Source: Anaerotignum neopropionicum (GTDB lineage Bacteria; Bacillota; Clostridia; Lachnospirales; Anaerotignaceae). From it: 64,000 nt of DNA. A program made the translations under genes and the position numbers. Of the stretch, positions 56,016-64,000 are shown one piece after another. The notes below the pieces were generated by a model that was given only the letters and a program-made list of their open reading frames with translations, was not told the DNA's origin and searched no databases. The stretch is from positions 62,001-126,000 of the forward strand of contig NZ_LRVM01000003.1 of the NCBI RefSeq assembly GCF_001571775.1, written 5' to 3'. The number at the start of each line of letters is the position of its first letter. Position 1 is the first letter of the stretch.

Positions 56016-56654
56016 ATGAGGACTAGGAGACGCAAAAAAATTAACGGAATACTATCTCTTTTTATTTTTTTTATTTGTGCGTTCCTTCTGACTATTTTCG
56101 TTATGTACAAAATAGAAATGAAAGTTGTGCCTTCCCTGCAAGAAATTTCCCATAATCGTTCTATGGCTATGGCGAATGAAATTATAAATGATTCTATTCA
56201 AAAAGTTATGGCGGAACAAATGCCATCCTCGGATACCTTTTTAATTATGAACGACAAAGAGAACGCTACATACAGTGTGAATACCCAGCAAATTAATCTT
56301 TTTTGCACAAATTTAAATAAAAAAATTAATACCGCCATGCAAGCCTTGCCAAATGAACGGATTTTAATACCTTTAGGGGCTGCATCAAAAACGAATTTCT
56401 TTGCAAATTGGGGGCCACTGATTCCTTTTACCTTAATGCCCAGTGGGGAAATCACTTCGGATTACGAAACCTCTTTTGTAACCGCAGGAATTAATCAAAT
56501 TAATTATAAGATATGGATAAATGTGACTCTCGAAATTCAAATTGTAAACCCTCTTTATTCTGAGAAGATTTCTTTGACAAAAAAAATTATGCTGGTAGAT
56601 ACAATTATTGGCGGAAAAGTACCCGGACTTTATTTCAGCGCAGGCCAAAACTAG
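56016..56654 (+). CDS. yunB: Sporulation protein YunB
   Basis: 212 residues from ATG 56016 (GAGGTG upstream). A basic N-terminus and one membrane helix (ILSLFIFFICAFLLTIFVMY), then a domain matching YunB: NRSMAMANEIINDSIQKVM, IPLGAASKTNFFANWGPLIP, AGINQINYKIWINVTLEIQI and VDTIIGGKVPGLY. YunB is a sigma-E-controlled sporulation protein in Bacillus with unclear mechanism. No sigma-E promoter asserted. Confidence 0.9.
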   Translation: MRTRRRKKINGILSLFIFFICAFLLTIFVMYKIEMKVVPSLQEISHNRSMAMANEIINDSIQKVMAEQMPSSDTFLIMNDKENATYSVNTQQINLFCTNLNKKINTAMQALPNERILIPLGAASKTNFFANWGPLIPFTLMPSGEITSDYETSFVTAGINQINYKIWINVTLEIQIVNPLYSEKISLTKKIMLVDTIIGGKVPGLYFSAGQN

Positions 56655-56733
56655 AATATCTATTGACAGATTGGTTAAAATATTATTAAATGGTAAGTGG
56701 AATTTGATTTTCTATTTTTTGGAGGTACTGGAA

Positions 56734-57309
56734 ATGATTAAAACATTAAAAGAATTTCTAAACGAGGTTGGTGGCCTTTCTTATGATAATGGCGACTATA
56801 TGATAATTAAAGATAAGCACAAAGAAAATGAGGTAAAGGGTTTTGTTGATTGTTTCCTTGCGGGAACGGAAATTTTAAGCAATGGAAAAAATGGAAAACC
56901 ATTAACTTTAAAAGGCGCAGCAAACACTGATAAGGGAGCAACGGGCGAAGAGGAACTGGAATTTACGGGATATCAGCTGTATGACTACTCTGATTCCGAT
57001 GGAAATTGGTATCTGGTCACGATTCCTTCCTTGGAAAAATTGGAGGAATATCTTTTAAGTGAAGCCGGTTTTTTAAATTTTTACAGCACACAGATGTTTG
57101 TTTTTGAAAACGGTGAGCTTAAGCCCTTTGAAATTATGTTTAATGGGGATAATGATACTGTGGTTGCCATTGATAAAGATTCTCTGGATGCTCCGTTGGA
57201 TATTCCTGGGTTACAAGGTAGAATATGGGTTAGATGGAGAGCACCCGAAGAATTAAAACCTCTGTCAGATGCTGATATTGCAGCCTACAAAAAATCCATT
57301 GGAAAATAA
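56734..57309 (+). CDS. Hypothetical protein
   Basis: 191 residues from ATG 56734 with GGAGG upstream; the frame is open further 5' but overlaps yunB. No signal peptide or membrane helix. Sequence is acidic and mixed alpha/beta (MIKTLKEFLNEVGGLSYDNG; ELEFTGYQLYDYSDSDGNWY; LDIPGLQGRIWVRWRAPEEL). I do not recognise the family. The gene is followed directly by a convergent fragment, and the next 1.8 kb is decayed DNA. Confidence 0.65.
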   Translation: MIKTLKEFLNEVGGLSYDNGDYMIIKDKHKENEVKGFVDCFLAGTEILSNGKNGKPLTLKGAANTDKGATGEEELEFTGYQLYDYSDSDGNWYLVTIPSLEKLEEYLLSEAGFLNFYSTQMFVFENGELKPFEIMFNGDNDTVVAIDKDSLDAPLDIPGLQGRIWVRWRAPEELKPLSDADIAAYKKSIGK

Positions 57310-57492
57310 TCACTGCGTTTGATACACCTCAATATGAATAATAATAGCAGTGCTGGCGGCAACCTCTGTTTCTGGCACTGTTATTTTCTTGGAGTTTCCC
57401 TTTCCTTTCGATTGAGCATTATTAGAATAACCATAAAAAGAATCACACAATATGTCTCTCGTATAAAATATAGTATGAGCCGTTGTCTTATT
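57310..57492 (-). pseudogene. 3' fragment of an unknown gene
   Basis: A minus-strand frame with no start (open only after a stop at 57493) whose end reads SKGKGNSKKITVPETEVAAS and TAIIIHIEVYQTQ. The alternating hydrophobic pattern looks like a beta-rich C-terminus and unlike random sequence. Its stop lies one base beyond the end of the convergent plus-strand gene. Confidence 0.35.
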
Positions 57493-57535
57493 TCATTTTA
57501 CTCTATTTCTATATATTATTTGGGGAGATGATTCT

Positions 57536-57616
57536 ATGGGAATGCCCCAAATAATTGTAAATAATATCCCTCATTCACAGGCAATTATAGATATTTTAAA
57601 AAATACATATATTTAA
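57536..57616 (+). pseudogene. Short N-terminal gene fragment with its ribosome site
   Basis: GGGGAG eight bases before ATG, then 26 codons (MGMPQIIVNNIPHSQAIIDI...) and a stop. The start resembles N-termini of small clostridial spore-surface proteins carrying an INAEGEK motif further on, which is absent here; I think it is a truncated remnant. Comparison from memory only. Confidence 0.35.
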
Positions 57617-57681
57617 TTTATCCTAAGATTACAGAGATTTAGATATACAACAAATCAAGTGGCTTTGAGTTTATAAAGAAA

Positions 57682-59068
57682 AGTCTGTAAATACGAATCT
57701 TCTATGATAAGAACTGGTCTGAGGGCTTTGGAATCAGCCTTTAAACCTTGTTTTATATAATAACAAATATTAATGTATGTCAATAGCAGGCGAAAATGCC
57801 GCCTGCTAAAAAGTCAGCATAAATGAGTGACTTATTGAGGTAGCCTCCCTTCATACATGATACTGAGTTCACCGTAGACCTATCCCCAGTTTCCAAGGAG
57901 CAGATTCCATTCCTTTGTTCCCTCAAATGTTGATAAGTACTGAGCTTTTAGAAATGCTGTATTCCTAGGGAATAAGCTCCTTTGATGGTTCAGCGTATGG
58001 TATGGTGCATTCCGGCTTTCAATAGCATTTGAGGTATAAATTACTTTATGCACTTCTGTTGAAAATTTAAAAACTGGACAAATGGCCTCTCAGTTCTGCT
58101 TCCAGCTTTTCATGGAGTTCGGATATTTTGCATCCCCTTTTTCGGTGACACTTTCTAGGGCATCAAGAGCTTTTTCCTCATTGGGCGCTTGATAAATGTA
58201 CTTTAAATCTGCGCGAAACGATTTCCTATCCTTGTCAGCCACATATTTCATTGTATTGCGTACCTGATGAACGATACAGCGTTGTTACTCTGTTTTTGGA
58301 AATGCTGTAGATATAGCTTCCTTGATTCCAGTCAAACCATCTCATAGATAATTATTAAGAACAGAAAGCCAGTACTTACAACTTTCATTTTCTCCTTCTA
58401 ATGGTCAATACTTCCTTGTACCCGTCATTGTCAATACCAAGAATGACATATGTCGCAAGTTTTCGGATAATCCCGTTATCCCCAGCAGAATAGTGGATGA
58501 CATCAATGTACAATACTGGATATATCTCTGAAAGAGGGCGATTCTGCCAGTCCTCGATCTGGGCATGATTTTGTCCGTAACATCAGAAATAAAGCCCTCG
58601 GAGTCTTAACCCCATAAATTTCCTTGAGGGCATCTGAAATCTGTTTGGTGCTCATACCTTTGGCATATTTCTGGCATTTTTTGGCCACCTGTGGTTTCAA
58701 GATCGACTTACCATCCTGCGGAACGGGTTATCCATGCTTCCATAACTACTGCTGATACACTTTGACTTGTAAACATTGCGATAATCATCGCTGTCAGAGC
58801 GTTCTGACTTTTCATAGCCAAGATGGTCATCCATATCAGCTTCCATCATTTCTTTGATGGTGCCGACAAGCAGATCCTTAAGTGCATCTTGGATGTCTTA
58901 ATGTCATGCTCCTGCAGGAGCTGTTGAATGATGTTGCGTTTTTCGTCTGTCATTTGTATTTTTGTACTGGTTTCTTTTCTCTTGCCATAATAAAAGGCCT
59001 CCTATGATTTAATATTGTTTCATAGAAGACCTTATAAAACCTTATTTGCAAAAAACTTTCACAGACTC
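57682..59068. mobile_element. Decayed IS256-family insertion sequence
   Basis: About 1.39 kb, typical for IS256. The probable ends share AGTCTGT[A/G]AA, at 57682-57690 in plus orientation and at 59059-59068 inverted; the outer repeat is weakly preserved. It contains one transposase reading region with several frameshifts. No target duplication can be identified with confidence. Confidence 0.65.
57832..58988 (-). pseudogene. IS256-family transposase, frameshifted
   Basis: Minus strand, broken into several frames: MTDEKRNIIQQLLQEH, then EMMEADMDDHLGYEKSERSD and YRNVYKSKCISSSYGSM, then KKCQKYAKGMSTKQISDALK, then LYIDVIHYSAGDNG (first catalytic Asp region) and TYVILGIDNDGYKEVL, and finally YTSNAIESRNAPYHTLN and VYGELSIMYEGRLPQ, the normal IS256 C-terminus. 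The order and spacing are those of a full transposase of about 390 residues, but at least four frameshifts or small deletions and premature stops make it inactive. Confidence 0.85.
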
Positions 59069-59129
59069 CCATTTATTGCGGGGCATGCTTTCAATTATCT
59101 TGATTATTTTAACGATTTCAATCAGTAAT

Positions 59130-60479
59130 TTACCAGCCTTCTCTATATTTTAAGACTTCATCGGAAATTTTTTCGTCCAAATATTCTTCGATGGCTTCAT
59201 CAATAATTTCAAAGCCACGTTTCAAATTTTCAGGCTTGATGTTCAATGGCGGTTGTATACGCAAAACGTTTTTGCCAAGGGAAATCATTACCAAACCCTT
59301 TTCGTATGCACGATATAAAACCTTATAAGTACCTATTTCATCAGGAACGATCTCACCTGTTCTTTGGTCTTGTTTTGTCAAAACCAATCCTCTTGACATT
59401 CCCTTTCCCCTTTTTTGTGTAACAAATTCCGGAAATTTTTTCATAATTTCATTTAAATAATCTTCCATTGCATTCTCATTTTTTGCTAAAATATCCTGAA
59501 AATCTGCCCCTTGCATATAATCAAAAGCAGCGCATCCTGTTGCGCAAGCCAACGCATGACCACCTAATGTAAACAAATGCGCCGGGGCCGGCAAGGAATC
59601 CATAATTTCACCTCTTGCCATAAAAGCCCCCAACGGCAAGCTTCCTCCAACGGATTTTCCCAATATAATTCCATCTGGAACAATATCATAGTGTTCAATT
59701 GCAAACCACTTGCCGGTTCTGAAAAATGCTTGCTGTACCTCCTCTGATATAAAAAGAATTCCATTTTTTTTACAAAGAGCATGGAGTTTATTCATAAATA
59801 TCCCATGAGCTGGGATCAAACCGGCATCCCCTTGCACTGGCTCAATAATGACTGCCGCCACTTCTTCTGCCGGCAAATAGGTTTCAAACGCCCTCTCAAT
59901 TTCTCTGGTACATTCTCCTTGGCAAACTTCATTGTCCAAATCATCACCATAAAAAGGAAAGGAGAAAATATCGGGAAGAAAAGGGCCCATTTTTGAACGC
60001 ATCCTTGTTGTAACAGCACTTAATGACATAGACCCATAAGTGTTCCCATGGTATCCGTTAATAAACGTTATAATTTTACTTCTCCCTGTAAATGCCCTAG
60101 CAAACTTAATTGCCGCATCATTGGCATCCGAGCCGCAATTTCCGAAGCATACCTTTGCTTGAATGCCTCCGGGATAAACGGATGTTAGCCGTTCAGCATA
60201 GGCGATATTCGGGGTATTATAAATATAAGCAGGGGTATACTGTACATACAGTTTCATTTGATTTATCAATGCTTCGGTGATCATCGGAAAACCACTTCCT
60301 AAATTTAAGGAAGACGCACTGCTTAGAAAGTCTATAAACCGATTATTATCCTGATCATAAATAATTTCTCCCTCAACTTTTTGAACTGTTAATGGATAGT
60401 AAGATAAATGTTGACAGGGTGCAATCACTTTTTTATCTCGGTTGATCCAAGCTTCACTTTTTGTCGTTGTTAAACTCAT
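59130..60479 (-). CDS. Class III aminotransferase
   Basis: 449 residues from ATG 60479 (AAGGAG nine bases upstream). PLP fold type I: NRFIDFLSSASSLNLGSGFP, GNCGSDANDAAIKFARAFTG, FINGYHGNTYGSMSLSA, IIEPVQGDAGLIPAHG, ISEEVQQAFFRTGKWFAIEH, and the PLP Lys in LGKSVGGSLPLGA. It belongs with 4-aminobutyrate, diaminobutyrate and ornithine aminotransferases; substrate is not decidable. Where many members have DEVQ, this one has EEVQ. It lies 38 bases after a YkvI-type transporter gene, so uptake and transamination of an amine or amino acid may be coupled. Confidence 0.88.
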   Translation of the reverse strand: MSLTTTKSEAWINRDKKVIAPCQHLSYYPLTVQKVEGEIIYDQDNNRFIDFLSSASSLNLGSGFPMITEALINQMKLYVQYTPAYIYNTPNIAYAERLTSVYPGGIQAKVCFGNCGSDANDAAIKFARAFTGRSKIITFINGYHGNTYGSMSLSAVTTRMRSKMGPFLPDIFSFPFYGDDLDNEVCQGECTREIERAFETYLPAEEVAAVIIEPVQGDAGLIPAHGIFMNKLHALCKKNGILFISEEVQQAFFRTGKWFAIEHYDIVPDGIILGKSVGGSLPLGAFMARGEIMDSLPAPAHLFTLGGHALACATGCAAFDYMQGADFQDILAKNENAMEDYLNEIMKKFPEFVTQKRGKGMSRGLVLTKQDQRTGEIVPDEIGTYKVLYRAYEKGLVMISLGKNVLRIQPPLNIKPENLKRGFEIIDEAIEEYLDEKISDEVLKYREGW

Positions 60480-60517
60480 AACCTTCATCTCCTTGAAATT
60501 ACCCATTCCAACCCTTA

Positions 60518-61612
60518 TCAAGCTTTTTTCAGAAGCTTATATACCCCCAGCGTCATAATTGGTATTACATATACAAAAAAGAATACCCACGCCAATGTTC
60601 CGTATCCCTTTGCAATCAAATTAATCAAGCCATAGGAAGAAATAAATGTTGTTATTACTAAAAGAAGCACTGCTATTATAGGTGTAGTCCATTTTGGCGC
60701 TTCTTTGCCCTTACTTTTGTAGCCCTCAGCAATACGGTCTGTAATGGAATAGATCAGACCTGAACCTGTTTCAATCAACGTACCAAATAAAATAATTTGG
60801 AAAATATAACGCAGCCAAGGCATATTCATTTGAATCAAAATATAGTCTATAGGGAGTTCCTGATCCTTAATTACAGGATAAAACCCTGCCATTGCCACAA
60901 ATAAAATGATTCCAGGTAAAATACCAATTACACCGGCGATTAGTCCTGAAGAAAAGGCTTCCTTTTCATTCTCGCAATGCCTAATGGTATAAAGGACAGC
61001 AATAATAATTGCTAAATTATAGAATGCATATTGAAAGCCTCCCAAAGCCCAATTGCCTGTTACCGGTACCGTTGCAAAACTCTGTCCAATGGCCGAATTG
61101 TATTTGGAAATTACTAAAACTAAAAAAAGAAAATATACCCCATATAATACAAAGGACCACAAAGATAATACTTTTTCAATCATTTCCGAACCGTTCATAA
61201 CCAATAGAAAAACAGCAACAGACATACCAATAATTCCAACCCACTTATTAAAACCAAAAAGTTCATGAAGTATTGAGCCTGCTGAAGCGGAAACAACAGC
61301 TAAAACAATTAAAATAAAAATTATGTAAGCAATTTCAAAAACGATCCATCCGGGTCCCATAAGTTTTTTCATAAAGTTCTTATAATCGTATTTTCTAAAT
61401 TTGCGGGCAAATGCAAAAGAAACACCACAAACAATGGACCAGGTTAACAGAGAAACGATGCACATTCCTAGCACACCCCCCATTGGCCCATATCCCATAA
61501 AATACTCTACAAGCTCTCGCCCAGTTCCATAGCCCCCGGCGATTACACAGGATTGAAAAACGATGCCGGGAACAAAATACTTTTGAAATTTTTTTGACGT
61601 TATAATACTCAT
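60518..61612 (-). CDS. YkvI-family membrane transporter
   Basis: 364 residues, AGGAGG before ATG. About ten membrane helices; the first carries GIVFQSCVIAGGYGTGRELV, a glycine-rich broken helix as in LeuT-fold (APC/NSS-like) sodium symporters. Further helices include ILIVLAVVSASAGSILHELF and LFGTLIETGSGLIYSITDRI. COG3949/YkvI proteins are uncharacterised and probably take up an amine or amino acid. Expressed from a consensus promoter with a palindromic operator, together with the aminotransferase downstream. Confidence 0.85.
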   Translation of the reverse strand: MSIITSKKFQKYFVPGIVFQSCVIAGGYGTGRELVEYFMGYGPMGGVLGMCIVSLLTWSIVCGVSFAFARKFRKYDYKNFMKKLMGPGWIVFEIAYIIFILIVLAVVSASAGSILHELFGFNKWVGIIGMSVAVFLLVMNGSEMIEKVLSLWSFVLYGVYFLFLVLVISKYNSAIGQSFATVPVTGNWALGGFQYAFYNLAIIIAVLYTIRHCENEKEAFSSGLIAGVIGILPGIILFVAMAGFYPVIKDQELPIDYILIQMNMPWLRYIFQIILFGTLIETGSGLIYSITDRIAEGYKSKGKEAPKWTTPIIAVLLLVITTFISSYGLINLIAKGYGTLAWVFFFVYVIPIMTLGVYKLLKKA

Positions 61613-61661
61613 ATGATTCCTCCTTTTGCTAATATTTTTCCTCTCATCTCACGTTAATCAT

Positions 61662-61678
61662 ACTAAATTTAATTTAGT
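61662..61678. promoter_or_regulatory. Palindromic operator at the ykvI start site
   Basis: ACTAAATT-T-AATTTAGT, a perfect inverted repeat just downstream of the -10 box, overlapping the expected transcription start. Half-sites (ATTTAGTA) recur at 61689-61696 and 61727-61734. The neighbouring XRE-cupin regulator is the natural candidate to bind here. Confidence 0.65.
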
Positions 61679-61681
61679 CTG

Positions 61682-61710
61682 ATTATATATTTAGTATTTG
61701 TAAATGTCAA
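61682..61710 (-). promoter_or_regulatory. Consensus promoter of the ykvI-aminotransferase operon
   Basis: Minus strand: TTGACA (61705-61710), 17 bases, TATAAT (61682-61687), both perfect. Confidence 0.88.
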
Positions 61711-61805
61711 TGAGTAATTAAATAAAATTTAGTATTTTTAAATTTTTTTGCTTTTGTGTTGTAGATAATAATATTTAGCCTAAATTTCGTGTTTTATTTT
61801 TAAAC

Positions 61806-61853
61806 AAAAAAAGAACTTGTCTTTAATATAAAGTTATAACTAAAGATAAGTTC
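61806..61853 (-). terminator. Terminator of the XRE-cupin gene
   Basis: GAACTT-G-TCTTTA (61813-61825) pairs with TAAAGA-T-AAGTTC (61841-61853); on the minus strand seven U follow. The remaining bases of the 353-base gap up to 61965 show no gene. Confidence 0.8.
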
Positions 61854-61965
61854 ATTTCCTTTGTTTATTCATTTTTATGAATTTGTAATCAAAATTTTAA
61901 TTACTAACATTCTTTTTTGAAAATCTCCTCATGTCTTAAGCCCTTATTCCTGTTGGTATAATAAT

Positions 61966-62523
61966 TTAATACAAAGCGGGGGAAATGACAGCAACAGCCT
62001 CAACATCCTCATCGCCGGGGTTATACAACTGGTGGTATGTTTGTTGAGGCACATAAATACTATCTCCTTCATTTAGGGTATACACATTATCCCCAATATG
62101 ATATTCTAAGATCCCCTTCAAAACCAAAGTACATTCCGCTGCTTCTTCATGATATTGAATCATGGTGCTCCCCCAGCTTTTAGGCCCCAGCTTAAAGCAT
62201 AGCATCTCCATTTTTGTACAAGAATTTTTACTTCTGCTATATGGTGTTACAAATTGATATTCCATATTAATATCCGCGAACTGAATTTTGGTTCGATTAT
62301 CTCTAGTAATAACAGTAACCTGCTCCTGTTCCTCTTGGGAAAAAAGAGAAACCAACGGAATATCAATTGCTTCGGCAATTCGCATTAATACTGACAAAGA
62401 CGGACTAATTAAATTATGCTCAATTTGCGAAATATAACCTGGGGTTACCTCTGCTTTTTCAGCTAAATCCTTTGCAGTGACACCTTTTTCTATTCTTGCG
62501 GATTTAATTTTTTCTCCTATCAT
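61966..62523 (-). CDS. XRE-family regulator with cupin domain (PuuR-like)
   Basis: 185 residues from ATG 62523 (GGGGG seven bases upstream). HTH: IGEKIKSARIEKGVTAKDLA, AEVTPGYISQIEHNLISPSL. Cupin: STMIQYHEEAAECTLVLKGI, LNEGDSIYVPQQTYHQLYNP. Many such proteins regulate polyamine or amino acid catabolism in response to the substrate. Adjacent to the ykvI-aminotransferase promoter and upstream of it on the same strand, so probably its regulator. Confidence 0.9.
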   Translation of the reverse strand: MIGEKIKSARIEKGVTAKDLAEKAEVTPGYISQIEHNLISPSLSVLMRIAEAIDIPLVSLFSQEEQEQVTVITRDNRTKIQFADINMEYQFVTPYSRSKNSCTKMEMLCFKLGPKSWGSTMIQYHEEAAECTLVLKGILEYHIGDNVYTLNEGDSIYVPQQTYHQLYNPGDEDVEAVAVISPALY

Positions 62524-62740
62524 AAAAATTCCCCCAGTGTTTTCATACTTCAGTAATTGGCATAAATGACACATTCTATATTTTTTTATTATATTTAAAT
62601 TATATCATAATATTTGCACAAATTCAAAGAAAAGAAGCAGAATAAAATATAGCGATTAGCACTAATTTTTATCAGCTCTTTTATCATTTATTCACAAATA
62701 TTTTTTATTGGCATTATATAATTCATTTGCAAAGCAATTT

Positions 62741-63658
62741 CTAGTACAATTTTAACACAATTAGTAAAATTGTCATCAAAATTAAGCTTATGGGCAGCAT
62801 CAAAGAATTTAAAACAGCTGCCGCCGAGCGATCATAGCCACATCGCTCTGTATAAATAGGCGCAATACTTAAGATTGGCGAAAAAACTACAATGGATAAG
62901 ATTTGTCTATGTAACATTGGGCCGGGTAAGTAGTGATAAATAATATAGGAAAACACACAAGCAATTACAATTCTAAATACAAAAACATTGCCCATATCCT
63001 TTAATACGCTCTTTTTCATCCGGGGCTCAAACATAATACCAATTAATATCATTGCCAAAAAAGTATTTGCCTGACCAATCATTCCCGCAAAATCGAACAC
63101 AATATTAGGTAAATGAATTCCTAATATACATAAAGAAATCATTACCAGATAAGCAACAAACGGCATAGAGGAAAATAAAGTTTTTGCAATTTCTTTTCCG
63201 CTCACATTGCCTTTTCCTTTGGCAATCAACATTGCAACGGTAAAAGTAACCCCAAAAACCATAATTGCATTGCCTACGTCAAACATACAGACAATCGCCA
63301 CAGATTCAGCCTCAAAAAAGCTTTGCATAAACGGCAAAGTACACAGTCCTATGTTGTAGCCAGTCCCATTGATAATAAAAAATGCCCGCTCAGCCGGCTG
63401 TTTTTTTCTGGTAAGAAACAACACCAATCCAATTGTAACAAAGTTTACAAAAAAACCCAATCCAATATCCATTAAAAATGAAATATTTAAGTCTAAGGTT
63501 CTAAAATTACTTATAATTACCATTGGTAATGTAATTTTCATAACCAGTCTTGTCAAAAGATCAGTATCTTTTTGGGAAAATAACCCTCCACGCTTTAGCC
63601 CAAAGCCCATTGCAATCATAAATAAAAACCCAAAGGCTTTTGTTAAAACAACTTCCAT
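62741..63658 (-). CDS. AEC family transporter
   Basis: 305 residues, AGGAGG before ATG. About ten membrane segments with the family's pattern: FLFMIAMGFGLKRGGLFSQK, LVMKITLPMVIISNFRTLDL, GTGYNIGLCTLPFMQSFFEA, and FLAMILIGIMFEPR. Auxin-efflux-carrier-type permeases of bacteria move malate, malonate or amino acids. The substrate is unknown; its position next to the regulator and the aminotransferase cluster hints at related metabolism. Confidence 0.9.
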   Translation of the reverse strand: MEVVLTKAFGFLFMIAMGFGLKRGGLFSQKDTDLLTRLVMKITLPMVIISNFRTLDLNISFLMDIGLGFFVNFVTIGLVLFLTRKKQPAERAFFIINGTGYNIGLCTLPFMQSFFEAESVAIVCMFDVGNAIMVFGVTFTVAMLIAKGKGNVSGKEIAKTLFSSMPFVAYLVMISLCILGIHLPNIVFDFAGMIGQANTFLAMILIGIMFEPRMKKSVLKDMGNVFVFRIVIACVFSYIIYHYLPGPMLHRQILSIVVFSPILSIAPIYTERCGYDRSAAAVLNSLMLPISLILMTILLIVLKLY

Positions 63659-63722
63659 CTAGGCGCCTCCTATGAGTTTGTCTTTTGCAATCACCAAACT
63701 CTATTCCCTTCATATATAAATG

Positions 63723-63753
63723 AAAAAAGACCTTTTGCAAAAACAAAAGGTCA
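63723..63753 (-). terminator. Terminator of rplT
   Basis: GACCTTTTG (63729-63737) pairs with CAAAAGGTC (63744-63752) followed on the minus strand by six U, 17 bases after the rplT stop. Confidence 0.85.
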
Positions 63754-63769
63754 CATTTTCAAATATAAA

Positions 63770-64000
63770 TTACAGTTTTGCTTTTGCTGTACTCACCAAA
63801 GTTGTGAAAGCACCAGGATCAGAAACAGCCAAGTCAGCCAACATCTTTCTGTTGATGTTTACCTCAGCCATTTTCAAACCGTGGATCAGCTTGCTGTAAG
63901 AAATATTATTCAATCTTGCAGCTGCATTGATTCTTGTGATCCAAAGGCTTCTATACTCTCTCTTTGTTTGTTTTCTGCCGGCAAATGCAAATGCCATAGC
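63770..64000 (-). CDS. rplT: Ribosomal protein L20 (5' truncated by window end)
   Basis: The last ~76 residues of L20: [40 protein letters not shown] and [21 protein letters not shown]20 organises 23S rRNA early in 50S assembly. The N-terminal ~42 residues lie outside; an internal ATG at 63997 is not the start. infC and rpmI probably precede it beyond the window. Confidence 0.97.
   Translation of the reverse strand, partial: AMAFAFAGRKQTKREYRSLWITRINAAARLNNISYSKLIHGLKMAEVNINRKMLADLAVSDPGAFTTLVSTAKAKL

Noticed and set aside
1-64000. CRISPR arrays, prophage or conjugative element
   Set aside because: No regularly spaced direct repeats, phage structural genes, integrases or transfer genes were seen; the only mobile element is the dead IS256 copy.

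Overview
The window reads as a chromosome segment of a low-GC, endospore-forming, anaerobic Firmicute of class Clostridia. Evidence: a csp-sleC spore germination operon, YunB, a SpoIID-type protein and a PdaB-like deacetylase, two T-box leaders, AGGAGG-type ribosome sites with frequent TTG starts, and Feo iron transport. The Lachnospirales (Anaerotignum/Clostridium XIVb-like) are my best guess, from gene style only. I saw no rRNA, tRNA, CRISPR array or intact prophage.

Layout. 1-6.2 kb: three tandem subtilisin-like Csp proteases (the first cut by the window edge) and sleC; the proteases are expected to activate pro-SleC, which degrades spore cortex at germination. 6.3-10 kb: an overlapping chemoreceptor / EAL-CBS-GGDEF pair on the minus strand. 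10.7-14.5 kb: pheST behind a Phe T-box. 14.5-16.4 kb: a padR-DUF2812 pair with an operator-rich promoter and the relic of a second DUF2812 gene. 16.6-21 kb: a SpoIID-type protein, a small unknown gene, queA and rarA. 21-24.4 kb: metA and metY (direct sulfhydrylation route to homocysteine), metY under a Met T-box, with copies of a structured non-coding repeat around metA. 24.8-27.8 kb: a DtxR-family regulator divergent from feoAB. 28.5-30.7 kb: a dCache chemoreceptor. 31-34.2 kb: an operon of two GyrI-like proteins, a GNAT/YoaP protein and an SPL-family radical SAM protein, then a broken WYL regulator.

34.5-40.7 kb is the most unusual region: a BTAD regulator with a degenerate GGDEF domain, then a compact type IV filament-like operon (PilC/GspF, four small one-TM proteins, PilT) with no PilB, prepilin peptidase or classical pilin inside the window, preceded by a transglutaminase-like lipoprotein. 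The gap before pilC can form two mutually exclusive hairpins, one covering its start region.

40.8-57.3 kb is mixed housekeeping: an XRE-cupin regulator, coaBC, a DUF4397 protein, ferritin, a short CorC-like protein, a TIM-barrel-like protein, a FeoB-associated Cys-rich peptide far from feoB, a radical SAM protein, psuG with an HTH-fused psuK, a polysaccharide deacetylase, lplA, PBP1A, yunB and an unknown gene. 57.3-59.1 kb is decayed DNA: two gene fragments and a frameshifted IS256-type element. 59.1-63.7 kb: a class III aminotransferase and YkvI-type transporter behind a promoter with a perfect palindrome, a second XRE-cupin regulator and an AEC transporter. The window ends inside rplT.
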